Part shown: positions 19,552-30,779 of the stretch, piece by piece
Layout: every line of letters starts with the position of its first letter
Numbering within the stretch: position 1 is the first letter of the stretch
Assembly: GCA_947650285.1 (NCBI GenBank)
Contig: CANTFL010000893.1
Coordinates: forward strand, 1 to 31,501
Origin: Hyaloperonospora brassicae
Lineage: Eukaryota; Oomycota; Peronosporomycetes; Peronosporales; Peronosporaceae
DNA: 31,501 bases
Reading direction: 5' to 3'
The notes under the pieces: model-generated
The model's database searches: none
Seen by the model: the letters and a program-made list of their open reading frames with translations, nothing else
What the model was told of the DNA's origin: nothing
Position numbers and translations under genes: made by a program

Positions 19552-21123
19552 TTAAGGTTCGTCCGACTTGCCTTCGTGAGACTGCATCACTTGGAAACAG
19601 TTTCGGCTCACTCGGCTCCGCTCAAACGCTTGCAAGATCGCTCCACAACTCAGATCGGCCTCGTCCACCCGACTTTGGTCGAAATATCCCTTCCATTTCA
19701 CTAGAAATTGACGATGTACTCGCCCATAACGGGTTTTCCGACCAGATCGCACGTCCAATACTTCTTCCGCTTCATATTCTCCCTCCTCAAGATCGCTCTA
19801 CCAACTGTCTTTTGGTAGCAGAGCTTCATCAAAATCCAAGCGATCTGCTTCAACCATCGTAAGCCGATGCTTCGGCCGTACAGGGAACGTCTTTACCTTC
19901 TTCAGCTTCGATAGATGTACGATCGGAAATAGCCGATATGGGGTCCCAGCGATCTCCAATTTCACCGCGTGATATCCACATATATCCGCAACTCGGAATG
20001 GGCCATGCCACATATGCGCTGACTTCTTCGCGTAGCCTTCCATGACTCGATCCAGGTATAGCCAAACTTGTGTACCCACTTCGACTTCATGTGGCTCCAG
20101 GTCATTGTTGTGTCGAATCTGCTCTCTACTGGATCGCGGCTCGTAAGTGATCGCTCACTGCAGATCGAGATCGTTGGAATTGCCTTTGGATCTTGTATCT
20201 CCACCTCTTTGGGTCGCGATCTCGTGTTACCGTGTTCCCTACTGATAACGTAGCTTCCAATGTAGATCGCGGGTCCCACCCATGAATCAGATAGAATATG
20301 GGTGCCCCCCCCGGATCCGATCTTGAGCGGTGTTGATCGCAAATGTGAGCCGTTCAGCATACTCATCCCAATCCTGTTGGTCCACATCAGCCACGTACAT
20401 CTTGAGCGAATGCGTCAAGTGTTTGCACCATTCGTTCGGCCGTTCCATTTGCTTGTGGCCTGTAGGCCATGGTAGCACGCTGTTTCTGTCCTACGATCCG
20501 ACTGAAGGCTCGAAGAAATCGGACATAAATCCCGGTTCTCGATCGTGTCTGATAGCCTCGCTAGCTCCGAAACGTCGGAAGCACACATTCTTCGTATATT
20601 CTCAGCTATTGTTTGTGCTGTTCGTGATGAGCTAGCCTTTGCAATCACATATCCCGAGAAGAGATCCACCCAAATAAGCAGTTCGGTATTCCCCTTGATA
20701 GACTTGGGCAACGACGGTATATGATCCATTGCGATGATCTGGAATGGATAGGTTGCGTGTAAGATTACCCGGGGATCTCCCATGAATCATCGGGCTTCCT
20801 TTTCCGGTTTCACAGTCGGTACATTCACCCACATATCGTTGCACACTCCGATACAGTCCTCTCCAATGGAATCGCGATCTGATCTTCTGATAGGTTCGGC
20901 CGATACCCTGGTGGCCTCCTTCTAGACTCGTATGATAGTGATGCAAAAAGTCCTGTTGCAACGTCTCAGGGATCACCAACCGCATCAAACCATCGCGATC
21001 TTCTGACTCTCTTTTCGCCATGGGGCAGAAAAATAGCAGATCGTTCTCATCGATCTCGTATTCTGGCGCCAGTTTCGCCCACATCTTCACCTCTCCCGCG
21101 TCCAAGGCTTGATACATCGCCAC
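19552..21123 (-). pseudogene. Integrase and chromodomain, element B
   Basis: The zinc finger (HTSLEGGHQG, ECTDC) is in 21123-20632 and the first catalytic Asp (AMDHIP) with WVDLFSGYVIAKA in 20783-20415. The region of the second Asp and the Glu is broken by small indels around 20420-20600. MGTQVWLYLDRV...HMWHGPFRV is in 20079-19798, ended by TAG where A has GAG. A complete chromodomain end (SGRKTRYGRVHRQFLVKWKG, DEADLSCGAILQAFERSR) is in 19758-19552. B therefore preserves the chromodomain that is interrupted in A. Confidence 0.85.
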
Positions 21124-21230
21124 TTAGATAACTTCTTGAGATTGACAATCCCAACACTCTTTATCTTGAGCTTGGACAATTCGTTCGAATCCTAATCCGC
21201 TGCACTATCTCCTCCTGTATCACTTCAGGT

Positions 21231-21788
21231 TCATGACGTATCCTCCCGGCTGATCTCGTGACCGCAGCTAATCCGCACCAACTGACCATCTTGCTTGGGC
21301 TTCAACAATTCATCGAGCCGGTTCAGAGTCATCAGATCTTGCCGATCTTCTTCAGCTACAACTGTTCTTCCGTTTTCGTTCTGCAACGCTGTGCTGGCTA
21401 GTCGATCCGCGCTTTGGTTCCACTCTCGCTTCATATGCAGAAACTCGTGACTAGGCCATGATCGCAGCTTCACCAACGCTTTTTGCCTCAGGAGTTGAAG
21501 GCCCGGTGCCTTGCAGTCGATCTCACCGCGCATCTGTCGAATCACCAAATTGGAATCTCCACACAGAATTACTCGCCCCCTGTCCAGATCGGCGAGTAAC
21601 TCAAAGCACAGTAGCAAGCCATTATACTCCGCTTCATTCACAGTCAGATTGTGAGCATATCTCGATTCTGCTGCCACGATCGTCCATTCGGGTAACCTCC
21701 ATATCACCGCACTGTACGACCCTCCTTTCTTTTTTATCCTCGCCGATCCATCGAAGCTGGCCACCAGCAACTCCTCATCTGCTTCCAC
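21231..21788 (-). pseudogene. Second, archaeal/plant-type RNase H domain, element B
   Basis: 185 codons with the same D-E-D-D residues as in A (SFDGSAR, NEAEY, CGDSN, SADRLAS). Here the upstream junction PTVEADEELLVASFDG is intact, showing that the domain was fused in frame after the gypsy RNase H region in the ancestral Pol. The frame breaks after LDELLKPKQDGQLVRI. Confidence 0.85.
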
Positions 21789-24158
21789 CGTTGGTGGTGG
21801 TGTTGATATCTTGAGTCGGCAGTCTTTTCGTGGGGTAGATCGCGATCAGCATCTCTTCTATTTCGTCTCTTGGGGTGATACTCGCTGCCAACATGCCCAG
21901 GATTTCTTCCTCTCCTCGCTCACATTTCTTCACCTCCATAGTCCAGTTTGACAACAAAGCAGCCCACCGTCCTAATCTCCTGTTGAGTCCTCGAGATTGC
22001 ATCAACCACGCTAACGTAGAATGTCGGGTCAGCACAGTGATCTCCCGCGAGGCAAGCGTAGTATAGCATACATCCAAGACTACGAAGTAGTGCCAGCACT
22101 TCCTTTTCCACCGTTCCGTATTTAAGCTCATTTGGCTTCAACGTGCGGCTAGTAAACGTCACCGGATGATACACGCCATCGTACTCCTGTATCAGGGCCG
22201 CTGAAACAGCCCACTTGCTAGCATAGACCACGATTACGGGAGGGCGATCTGGGTCGAAGTGTTTGAGCATGGGAGCTGTAGCTATCTTAGCCTTCAGCAT
22301 CGTGAACGCAACCTTGGCCTCCGTCCATCGACCCTCGGTCGACCATTCGTCTCCTGCTGCAAGCTGAGATCGGCCGATCTCGAAGAAATCCGATTCTCTT
22401 AACTCATACAATACCGCGGCATACACCGCGAAATCCTCAATGAAGCGACGGTAGTAGTTCAAGCTCCCGAGAAAATATTGCATAGCTCGTAGCGTGCTAG
22501 GGAACGGGATGTTGATCAACGACTCCAAGTTCTTGGGCTGAGCCTCCAGACCATCCATCGACACTCGATGTCCCAAATATTCGACTTTACGGCACCCCCA
22601 AAAACTCTTTGTGAGACTGATAGACAGATTCCACTTATCACATGCTTCCAGCAATCGCTCTACTTTCGCGTACAGAGATCCCCATGAGGTGGCTGGTATG
22701 AGGATGTCGTCAATTTAAGATCGGCGTCCCAGTATAGAAGATCGTCGATCTGTCTCAGGTTCGCCGTCCTTGAACACGTCGATCGGGCCATCCGAGGTTG
22801 ATCTCTGGCCGATCTTGAGATATCCATACAGCGCATTGTCAACTAGACGTTGGTAGATCTGGGGCGCGTTCTTATGCCCAAAAGGCATTCGCAACCACTC
22901 GAAAAGACCAAACGGCGTGACAAACGCTGAGATCAATTTTGCTCGTTCGGTCATTTCTACGACCCAGAATCCACTGGCCATGTCTAACGAACAGTACCAT
23001 AGGGCTTTATCCAGGTCTTCCAGCAGATCGCTGATCAACGGCATGGGATACACCATCAGGCGTGTCAGCTGATTCACTCTCCGATAATCTATACAAAGGC
23101 GAATGTCCACTCCGTTCTTCTTGATGATCACCACTGTATGAGACGCCCAAGGCGACGTGGATGGCTGAACAATCTTGGCCGCTAACAGCCCTTTGATGAG
23201 ATCCGACAACTTCTCCCGATATATTAGGTGCGACCGGACGTACTCTTTGCGCTATCGGTGCTGCCCCACCGACATCAATATCACAGATCGCGCCCCGTGC
23301 TGCTGGTGGTAGGGCATTACCTTTACCCATGAGAAGGTGACGGCTCTTCCATATCAACGATCTGAGCCGCTGTTCATATGTGGTGAGAGGCACATTGGGA
23401 TCTCCGATCTGAATGTCTTCAATCGTAACTTCTTCCGTAGTCGCCGACATTTCTGGTAGTACTGCCATGTGCTGCTCGATATCTGCAGCAGACAAATCTC
23501 CGCTCTCGTGGTAGTAAACTGGTGTTTCCGCGATCTCAGCATCTTCAGTCTTTGGCAATGCCTCTTCTTCAGGCTCTTGCTTCTCTCCAGGCTGGCTCAA
23601 TTCCAACAATTTGTCAGTCGGATCGGCCTTCGATAGAGACGGTCTATCGCGTGGCCATTCTTGTTCCGTATAGCGATCCCCCTTCGTTGCATGTTGGGTT
23701 CCGATCTCATGATCGTTATCCCTTCGCGATAGCTCGGCTTCGTTGTATGGAGTTAAATTAGCTCCAATGCCCCTTTTTGCATTCACAACCGCAAAATCTG
23801 TCCTGTGCAGTTCCTCATGTCCGGCCTGCCGCGTCACCGTAGAAACCGCTGGAGATACATCTTTTAGCGGATCAGATTGTCGTTTCATGATACGTTTAGG
23901 GGTGACGTAGGTAGGGCGATCTACCAGTGGTCCGATCTGTTCTTTTGGGGGTTCATTCACTCGATCCGTTGTAGCCTCATACGCCAGAGTTTGCCACTCC
24001 TTGTACTTCCCCGATCCGACCGTCACGAAACCTTGAGTTCGTGGTACCATATCGCCTTCGGTCCACAAGCCTAATATAGTGTGGGTGGGCAGTATGATCT
24101 CATGGTCGCTAATGTTGGTCATCTGCAGGTACTTCGTCTTACCCAACCCCGAGATCAC
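21775..24158 (-). pseudogene. Linker, reverse transcriptase and gypsy RNase H, element B
   Basis: A 383-codon frame (24158-23007) carries the PR-RT linker, acidic and Glu-rich (QPGEKQEPEEEALPKTEDAE). RT runs 23209-22715 with RLCIDYRRVNQLT and LRMPFGHKNAPQIYQRLVDN, ending at a TAA in the catalytic box. It resumes with IDDI, WNLSISLTKSFWGC and VEYLGHRVSMDGLEA to the gypsy RNase H (VVVYASKWAVSAALIQEYDG). A frame change near 22078 (ALLRSLGCM versus ALLRILDVC in A) precedes the rest (SREITVLTRHSTLAWLMQSR). The linker around 23700-23870 is strongly diverged from A. Confidence 0.87.
22706..22717 (-). other. RT catalytic box with stop codon (TAA ATT GAC GAC), element B
   Basis: Same nonsense codon at the Tyr position of YIDD as in copy A; the following codon differs silently (GAC versus GAT). 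The surrounding residues (GRRS before, IL after) are conserved. Confidence 0.85.
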
Positions 24159-24836
24159 AGTGGGGAACCCAATCCGGTACTCTAGCGATCCACAACTTCA
24201 TCTTAGCCCCTCCGATCCCGATCTTCACTTCCCTTGACTCTCCGACCGGGATCACTACATGTTGGTCCTTCGCCGTTACGTGATGTATCTTCGATCCGTA
24301 CGCGGGGCGACGTCCTGCGAGATGAATACGGATTTCTTCTGGTAGACATAGCGCGCCATCAGCTAGATCGAGCCGTACTCCGGCAGGTACCATAAAGTCC
24401 ATTGCCCAGAATCGCTTCCTGTCCTGCTAGATCGCCTACCCACACATTGCAATAGTATACCAGACGACCCCGCGAGGGTTACTTTGATCTTGGTACGTCC
24501 CATCGTCATATACGGAGTTTCTCCGATCCCGATACATTCTTGTCGTTGACTTTCGTCAATGTAACAACCGACCTTACGAGCAAAGGTGGTGTCAATGATC
24601 GACACTTCAGCACCAGAATCAAATAACAGAGTGGCTTTTGCGTTGTTGATCTTGCCAACAGCTTTCGCTTGTTTGAACCACTTCCCGGGCGAGTAGTGCT
24701 TCCAGTATCCGCGAGATTCACCGTAGGCGAGCTCGATCTCCATAGTTGGTTCAGATCGCGAGTACTCATCGATCCGCTTCAGATGGGACACGGAAGCGAC
24801 ACGTTTTGACTTCGAACGAGATATATTTGTTTCCAT
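24139..24836 (-). pseudogene. Protease region of Pol, element B
   Basis: The frame 24836-24363 carries an intact aspartic protease core KATLLFDSGAEVSIIDTTFA with the DSG triad, then GETPYMTMGRTKIKVTLAGS. A one-base insertion near 24465 ends the frame. The continuation (MDFMVPAGVRLDLADGALCL, AGRRPAYGSKIHHVTAK) is in another frame, 24402-24139. This is the better-preserved protease of the two copies. Confidence 0.8.
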
Positions 24837-24902
24837 ATCTGTATCCTGCTTACTCTCGCGATCTGTCTTCTTTTTTCCACGTATGCAATAATGCAGAGCC
24901 CA

Positions 24903-24952
24903 GAACGCTCGGCTCGTACCAGATTCAAACCTGGCGAGCGTCCTAGTTTAAC
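24903..24952 (-). promoter_or_regulatory. Probable -1 ribosomal frameshift signal between gag and pol, element B
   Basis: GUUAAAC at 24946-24952 directly before the gag UAG (24943-24945), followed by the same ACGCTCG/CGAGCGT stem as in A. Pol continues in the -1 frame. No substitution is seen in the heptamer, stop or stem. Confidence 0.7.
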
Positions 24953-27392
24953 ATCTTCTCGGCCTTCTCTGGCAGCATCCCCGCATGCTTGTTCGGGACG
25001 TACCACTGGCGGATCATGTTGTAGAACTCCTCCATGGGACACTTCCCCGGGTCATGCATCTCACCGCAGGCACGACACACGAAAAAACAATTGTCAGAGG
25101 GGTGTCCTTTACGCCCACATTTCTGGCACGTGAGCCGCTTCCAACAACCGAGATCTCCATGCTTGGTCGATCCGCAATGAGTACACGGCTTCGATGGCAT
25201 ATTGCGATCTTGATAGTCTCGACGATTGTTCGGGTCGACCGATCTCGCGTTTGCTGTAACGTCGTTGGGAGAGGTGAACGCCGATCCGTAGTGGCAGCCA
25301 CATGGACCGATCTCAATCGATCTTCCAAATCCGATCCGTAGGTGTCCGATCCTGACTCGCTGCTGACGTCCTCGGTACGGATCATCCTCACCGCTCGTGC
25401 AGGCTTAGACAGCGCTGGACCCTGAGTTCCCTTCTGTCTGAACTTAGACGATCCCATCATCACTTTCCCTTGACGCGATCTCCCTTCCTGATATCCATGT
25501 AGTGTCTTTTGCATGGCCTCCGTGTCTTCTACATTCAGCAGTCGCAATTGATTGGACAGATCGGGGTCGTCCAAAGTGTCAATGAAATGGTTGACATGTT
25601 CCTTGCGCGCAGCTGGCGATCCAGTCATCACTGGTATCTTCGCTTCCATTCCCATCACATTAAGCCGATATAGGTACTGCAAAGGATCTTCCTCCGATCG
25701 TTTCTTTGCATGGTAATATTGCCGGCTCGCGGACATCCCGTGTCCCGCATATTCCACAAGAAAACTGTCCATCAATTCTTTCCAATTGAATCTCGTCGAT
25801 CTGCTCAGCTGTCGGTACCAATAACGGGCGGGACCCACCATGAGATCACCGAAAACCAGACATCTCTCTTCGTCCTGTGCTTGATCCCGGAGGAACGCTG
25901 ACTTCACGTTGCCGATCCAGGTTCGTGCTTTGTCTACTTCCCGATCCTTCCCTGAAAATTCTTTCAGCTCATAAATCGATGAGATTCTGATCCTCTGCGT
26001 GATGCCCCCCTCCGTTAGTCACACCGGTCGCGGCTACGTGAGGGCGCCGTGGTTCGGGCATCCATAAATCGTCCGGGTCGTATTCCGCCTCTTGATGGAT
26101 CTGCTGGTAAGTGTCCGACTTCACCGATTCCATCTCCACATCCGGCATGTCATGGCTTTCGAGCGAGGGATGGAAAAAGGCACGGCGATCTGGGTAGTGG
26201 GTCGGCTGTCTATTCATTCGCTGAGCTGTACGTTGATCCGCCTCGTACTTCCTCATGGCTGCATTGAAGTGCCGGCTTAGATCGCCCTCTTCTTGATCAT
26301 TCAGCCTAGTACGGGTACCGGCCGATCTCTGTGGCATGTCGCTCTTGGCTTGTCCTTTAAAGGCGTCGATCTTGGCTTGGCCGATCTTGTCCTTTAAAAA
26401 CATACCGCCAGACGGTCCTAACGACATTCGACGAATGCTGATGGATCCATCTGACTCGCTCTCGGAGTCGTCCGAGGCGTAGCGGGGCGATCCCACGGCG
26501 TGTTCCTGAAGCGAATCAAAAGGTGTCTCGATCTTGTCTTCAGGAGCGTTGGCTTTGCCCACCAGCATAATCATGATCTCCACAAACTCGTTCGCCGCGT
26601 TCTCCAACTGTTCCAAGCTGCAACTCAGCAGTTCATCTCCATCAAAAGCGTTAGGGCAGACACCCATGTCGTCCAACATCTGCAAAATCAAATTGATCTC
26701 GTCGACTTTGTTGGTCCCAGGAGGTGGGACCGAGATCGGCTTATCCAGAAGACTAATCAGCTTGGGCCTTAATATCTTGAACACTGGATCCGTCTGGAAT
26801 AGTGTCTTCAAATGGCCATTATAGTATTGCCATTTCGCACGGTCCCGTGCTTCGCTGTTCGTCTCCTTCTCCCTGGACGCGATCTTCCCTGGGTTACATT
26901 CAGTCTTTGGCGTCGCGAATATCTTTGACTCCGACCTTTAATTGCACGGTTCGGCCGATCTGGCGATCTTTGACGTCCGATCCCGTCGATCTCGTCGCGG
27001 ATAGTTCCGATGTGATCGATCTCGTGGTCGTGTTCCTCGGCTTGAGGTCGGTAGATCTGTCGACGAGGAAGTAGGGTTTGGCTTTCGCCTTTGGATTTTC
27101 ATCCAGCAGATGTCTCTTTGCAGAGCGATCTGCGGTTGCCCCCCGAAAGGACCCTAGGAGGGGGTTGAGGTTTATCTTCCAGATCGATCTCTCGATCTTC
27201 CTCTTTCATTTTCATTTCATCAGAGCCCCTCCCAAAACTCTGATGATATGAGGATCTTGTGTTTCCGCGTGTCTGCGTCGATCCCTCTGTCGCTGACACT
27301 TCAATCCCAGTTTCTTGCTTGATCTTGACATCTTCGCCAGTGGACTCACGGTGAAATCTAGAGGCCTCAGAAGACCCGGGCACGCGCACCAT
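24943..27392 (-). pseudogene. gag: Gag of giant gypsy element B (decayed)
   Basis: Starts at the ATG abutting LTR3 (MVRVPGSSEASRFHRESTG). Breaks occur near 27110 and in 26811-27099. The frame 26811-25969 holds the conserved helical block (DEINLILQMLDDMGVCPNAF), SISIRRMSLGPSGG and EYDPDDLWMPEPRRP. The capsid-like domain is in 25907-25014 (GPARYWYRQLSRSTRFNWKE, LMDSFLVEYAGHG, EDPLQYLYRLNVMGM, FIDTLDDPDLSNQLRLL). The last frame (25200-24943) has three zinc knuckles in a row: CTHCGSTKHGDLGC, CQKCGRKGHPSDNC, CRACGEMHDPGKC, then a short tail EKAEKMLN before UAG. It is an RNA-packaging and capsid protein by family. Confidence 0.85.
27374..27391 (-). other. Primer binding site of element B
   Basis: TGGTGCGCGTGCCCGGGT on the minus strand starts one base inside LTR3. 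Its start overlaps the gag ATG (27392-27390). Confidence 0.6.
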
Positions 27393-29175
27393 TGTGGTGA
27401 AGTCGATCTCACAAAATTACTTTAGTGAGTGTCGATCTTCCACTTGCCCAGACTTGCCGACTCACGGAGGGGGTACTCCGATCCGTGCCTTGGTGTTTAA
27501 CCTTGTGCTCACCTTGTGTACCCGTCGGTTGGGCTGGCTTGAGGTCTTCGTAATGGCCTTGGGAGATGTCGATCTCGCTGAGGGTTTGGGGTTGAGCGTT
27601 CGCTCCCGGTTCGGAAATCTTTACACCACGAACGGGGTTTTGCGATCCTGATCTTGAGTCGCGGCGATCTCTATTTGGAGATGTCGCGATCTCGATCTTG
27701 AATCACACCGATCTCGATTTGTCTTCGGGATCGGGGTCTTCGCTGTGCGGAAATCTTCACTCAGCAAATAGATAGTCTTGCGTCGATCTTGCCTTGGGAT
27801 CGGTCCGATCTGGTCTTGGGGTCGGCCGATCTTGCTGGAAGTGCGCAATTTGGGCAGATCGGTGTCTTGGTTTCGCCAAAATGAAACACGCCGATATGTC
27901 CAGTTGATCGCTTCGATCTTGCTCGGTCTTGTCTTGAGCTCCTTGTCCAGATCTTCTGACCACTTGAGCTGTCTCGCGATCTTGTGTCCAAAATCCTTTT
28001 TCTTTTCCTTTGTTGTATGCTGCTACCCTAGCAGTTGAGTTGAGTGTGAGTACTTGATCGATCCGGGCCAGATATCCCGAGATCGCTCTTCTCGATCTTG
28101 GCCAACAATCCAAGATCGGTCTTCTGTGTCCCTGTAACACGCGTGCCTTGACCCGCCGGGGAAGCCAAATCAATCTTGCCCGGAGAAGAGGGGAGGAGAA
28201 CGTGCGTCGTGAGCAGAAGAAGTAGAGTTCGAGTCTGTTTATTAACCGACCAAATTAATAGCCGACCTATCATTAAGCCTATTACCAACCGTAGGTCACT
28301 GTCCAAGTCGATATCACCTTTAAGCTTGACCGCCCCCTTGAACACGTGTCGAAATCTCGTGACCTGTACTCCAAAGATAGCGCCAATACTCCCGATATCG
28401 TACCTAGACACCAAAAAGGGACCAAATTCCAAATATGGTACCAAATACCCAATTTTGGTACCGAAAGGTCCAAAATAGTGTCCAAGATGTGGAACGTGTC
28501 TAAATCCATTTTGCGACGTCAATTCGACCGGGTTCCACTGGCTCTTTCGGTCTGAACTTTTAGGACATTACTCATGGATCTTCAACAAGCATGTACATCA
28601 TCATACAATAGCTCCATCATCGATATATCCATAACCAGCAGGGAACTTGACCGATCTGATGTCCAATTCGAGATCGTTGAGGATCGACACAGTGCGATCC
28701 GGCCCCATATGTCTTTTCCGTTCATTGTGCATGCTCCGATACTATACTCAACGGTTTATTCGCACAATGGGACCATCCACAATTCTTACAACGGTCCCAC
28801 GGACCCCCACAAACATCCCCACTTCCAGATCGGTCCATAATTAACCTAAATCAGTACATCCTTTGGGAGACCCGTAGAGAGTGTCACCGGTCTGCAGGAA
28901 GTCACACCTTCGTCACAGAGTCACATCACATCACCTGATCTCCGATCCTTGTCCCATATCGCTCCATGGAAATCGTCCTAACTGTCGTCTTGTCCCAGAT
29001 CACCCCGTCTCAAATCATTCCATACCCATCAGTCTGACGACAGTTGGATCGGATCGCCGATCCCGTTTCCTTATTGGATCGCCAAGTCCCATGGCCTCTT
29101 TTTCCACCAGTAAGTGGCGTCCCCAATGTGTAGCCACCGATCCTCGTACAAAATTTGATTAGTGACTTCACCACA
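27393..29175 (-). repeat. LTR3: 5' LTR of giant element B
   Basis: A 1783-bp LTR with perfect 12-bp terminal inverted repeats TGTGGTGAAGTC (27393-27404) and GACTTCACCACA (29164-29175). The poly(A) hexamer is at 28238-28243, the GGTACC hairpin at 28437-28462, and the 10-bp inverted repeat at 28980-29045. On the plus strand, antisense exon 1 (29091-29109, MASFST) and its GTAAGT donor (29110-29115) are kept although no antisense gene follows. It abuts copia pol sequence at 29176. The U3 part is closer to LTR1 than to LTR2. Confidence 0.88.
29091..29115 (+). other. Orphan antisense exon 1 and splice donor in LTR3
   Basis: ATGGCCTCT...ACCA followed by GTAAGT, the same six-codon exon as at 3524 and 16341. 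The sequence downstream on the plus strand is the antisense of a copia pol, so any transcript starting here would run into foreign sequence. Confidence 0.5.
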
Positions 29176-30514
29176 ATACCATCTTTACCATCCAATAGCT
29201 CGATACCAAGGACAAACGCACACTTGCCGCTGTCCGTCATCTCGAAGCGTGTCTTGAGGTCGTTCTTGGTGCGCGCAATCAGCTCGAGCGAGCTTCCAGT
29301 CACCAAGACATCGTCCACGTATACCAGCACAAAAAGACAATGGCCTTCCGAAGTCATGATGTAGAGACACGGATCGAAGCCTGACGCTTGAAAACCAATC
29401 GAGCGTATGAACTCGTCGAAGGTCTCGTATCAAACACGCGAGGCTTGCTTGAGACCGTAGATCGCCTTGATCAACTCGAGGCAGTCGAAATCACCCTTCA
29501 TCTTGACGCCTTCTGGTACCACGCAGAACACTTTCTCCTTCATCACTCCATACAGAAACGCAGTCACCACATCAAGCTGGTCGAGGGGCCATCCAAAGTG
29601 CTTAGCGATGGCGATGACCATTCGCAGCGTCACATACTTGACCACGGGCGATAATGTCTCCGTGTAGTCAATGCCGTACTTTTGACGAAAGTCCTTGGCC
29701 ACAAGTCGTGCCTTGTATTTCTCGATTGACCCATCCGACTTGCGCTTGATCTTGAAGACCCACTTGGTGCCAATGGCGCTTTGTCCGTTGGGTAACTTGG
29801 CCGCACGGAAGACACCGCGAAGCTTCATTGAATCGAGCTCCGCATTAATTGCCTTGCGCCAGTGTACTTGGTCCGGGCCACCCACTGCTTCTTCAAATGT
29901 CGACGGCTCCGACAGATCCATTGCTGCTTCGACAGCATTTGCACTCGCATGCCAAAACGCGGGGGGAGTCGGTGCGTCATGTTGCTCTCCCGACTTCCTT
30001 TCTTCATCTTCATTGGATCGACGTGATGAGCGGTCATCCGGCGCGCTTGATTCTTCCAATCCGGGTCGTTGGCGCACTGCTCGGGGCATACTAGCATCTT
30101 CATCCTCGTGAGTGGTTTGGGCCTTGCGCTTTCCCGTTTGTTAGAAGTACATAGGACGCGGGTCTTCATCATCCAGCTCGATCGATTCGAAGTCCAGGCC
30201 ATCGACGTCGTCATCGGCGATCAGCATTGGAAGTCCAAATGCCGACTCATCGAAGTTGACATCGCGACTTATCATCACCTGCCCCGCCTCGATGCCGTAA
30301 ACTCGATACGCCTTGGACACTTCTTCGTAGCCCAAAAACAATCCAGCACGCGCCTTTGGATCCCACTTGAGTCGTTTCTCCTTCGGGGTCAAGATGTATG
30401 CTTGGCACCCGAAAATACGCATGTGCTTGACACTTGGCTTGGAATTGTAGACAATCTCGAACGGTGTCTTGTGCGAGATCTTGGGTGACGGCAGACGGTT
30501 CTTTTAAAGGTCAT
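29176..30514 (-). pseudogene. pol: Ty1/copia pol fragment (integrase end and RT)
   Basis: A single minus-strand frame reads integrase C-terminus (NRLPSPKISHKTPFEIVYNS, MRIFGCQAYIL, AGLFLGYEEVSKAYRVYG), an acidic/basic spacer, and copia RT (WRKAINAELDSMKLRGVFRA, GTKWVFKIKRKSDGSIEKYK, LDVVTAFLYGVMKEKVF, IYGLKQASRV, and the catalytic YVDD at 29310-29321, FEMTDSGKCAFVLGIELLDG). Two nonsense codons interrupt it: TAA 30141-30143 and a TGA (29430-29432) at a Trp codon. The right end is lost where a copia LTR begins (30515) and the left end at LTR3 (29175), so the RNase H is missing. It is a fragment of an oomycete-type copia element. Confidence 0.9.
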
Positions 30515-30779
30515 TGTAACAACTCGAACTCTAAGGTGTAGTTCTTACGGGATAGTTTTTGCGTCGGTAATTACGCATGAATGATTAGACGAGTAGGGTA
30601 AATAGACGCGCTGACTGATTTATATGTGAACACATATAAATCAGGGCGTAGGCAGATAAGCTCCGATAATCAATCACTTTCTAATCTTCCATCTACCCCT
30701 CAAGTGTCTTCTCCGGTCTTTCGAGTGGACTCTCAGCATCCTTACCAGTTTCGGTCGTCAAGCTTCACACCTTTCAACA
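30515..30779 (+). repeat. Copia 5' LTR
   Basis: About 265 bp from TGTAACAACTCG to TTTCAACA, beginning TG and ending CA as expected, set by the copia pol junction on the left and the primer site on the right. It contains a perfect palindrome (30615-30644) and a pyrimidine-rich stretch (about 30690-30725). The second LTR is outside the window, so the borders are inferred from motifs. Confidence 0.7.
30615..30644. promoter_or_regulatory. Perfect palindrome with TATA-like core in the copia LTR
   Basis: Arms of 14 bp, CTGATTTATATGTG and its exact complement CACATATAAATCAG, with a 2-nt centre (AA). The right arm contains ATATAAAT, TATA-box-like, about 140 bp before the gag ATG. It could be a promoter element readable in both directions or a dimer binding site. 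Confidence 0.6.

Larger units (their letters stand above)
19552..24952 (-). pseudogene. pol: Pol polyprotein of giant gypsy element B (decayed)
   Basis: Same architecture and length as in A, entered through the slippery heptamer at 24946-24952 and ending at TAA 19552-19554. Its breaks differ from those of A: shifts near 24465, 24170, 23225, 22078, 21825, 21265, 21130-21180, 20775 and others in integrase, plus TAG near 19798 (Glu codon in A). The exception is the TAA in the RT active site (22715-22717), which both copies share. The RT-RNase H stretch is almost identical to A, while the flanking gag and antisense regions are clearly diverged. Confidence 0.87.
1834..29175 (-). mobile_element. 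Tandem array of two giant Ty3/gypsy elements sharing LTRs
   Basis: The array reads LTR1 - internal A - LTR2 - internal B - LTR3, all in minus orientation. The internals are almost equal in length (10,960 and 10,966 bp) with identical gene order. Boundaries were set from the LTR terminal inverted repeat TGTGGTGAAGTC...GACTTCACCACA, the PPT next to LTR1 and LTR2, and the gag ATG/PBS next to LTR2 and LTR3. The bases flanking the array differ (GCCAG left, ATACC right), so there is no target-site duplication; one side abuts gypsy pol and the other copia pol. Unequal or ectopic LTR-LTR recombination is the simplest explanation (inference). Confidence 0.85.

Noticed and set aside
21458..21814. Plus-strand ORF of 118 codons (and 8680-9240) opposite the second RNase H
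   Set aside because: It is a shadow of the well-supported RNase H domain on the other strand, with no features of its own.
1829..29180. Target-site duplication around the array
   Set aside because: Left flank GCCAG and right flank ATACC do not match, and the two flanks are different element types.
29695..30111. Plus-strand ORFs opposite the copia RT
   Set aside because: They are shadows of copia pol; the RT motifs on the minus strand explain the sequence.
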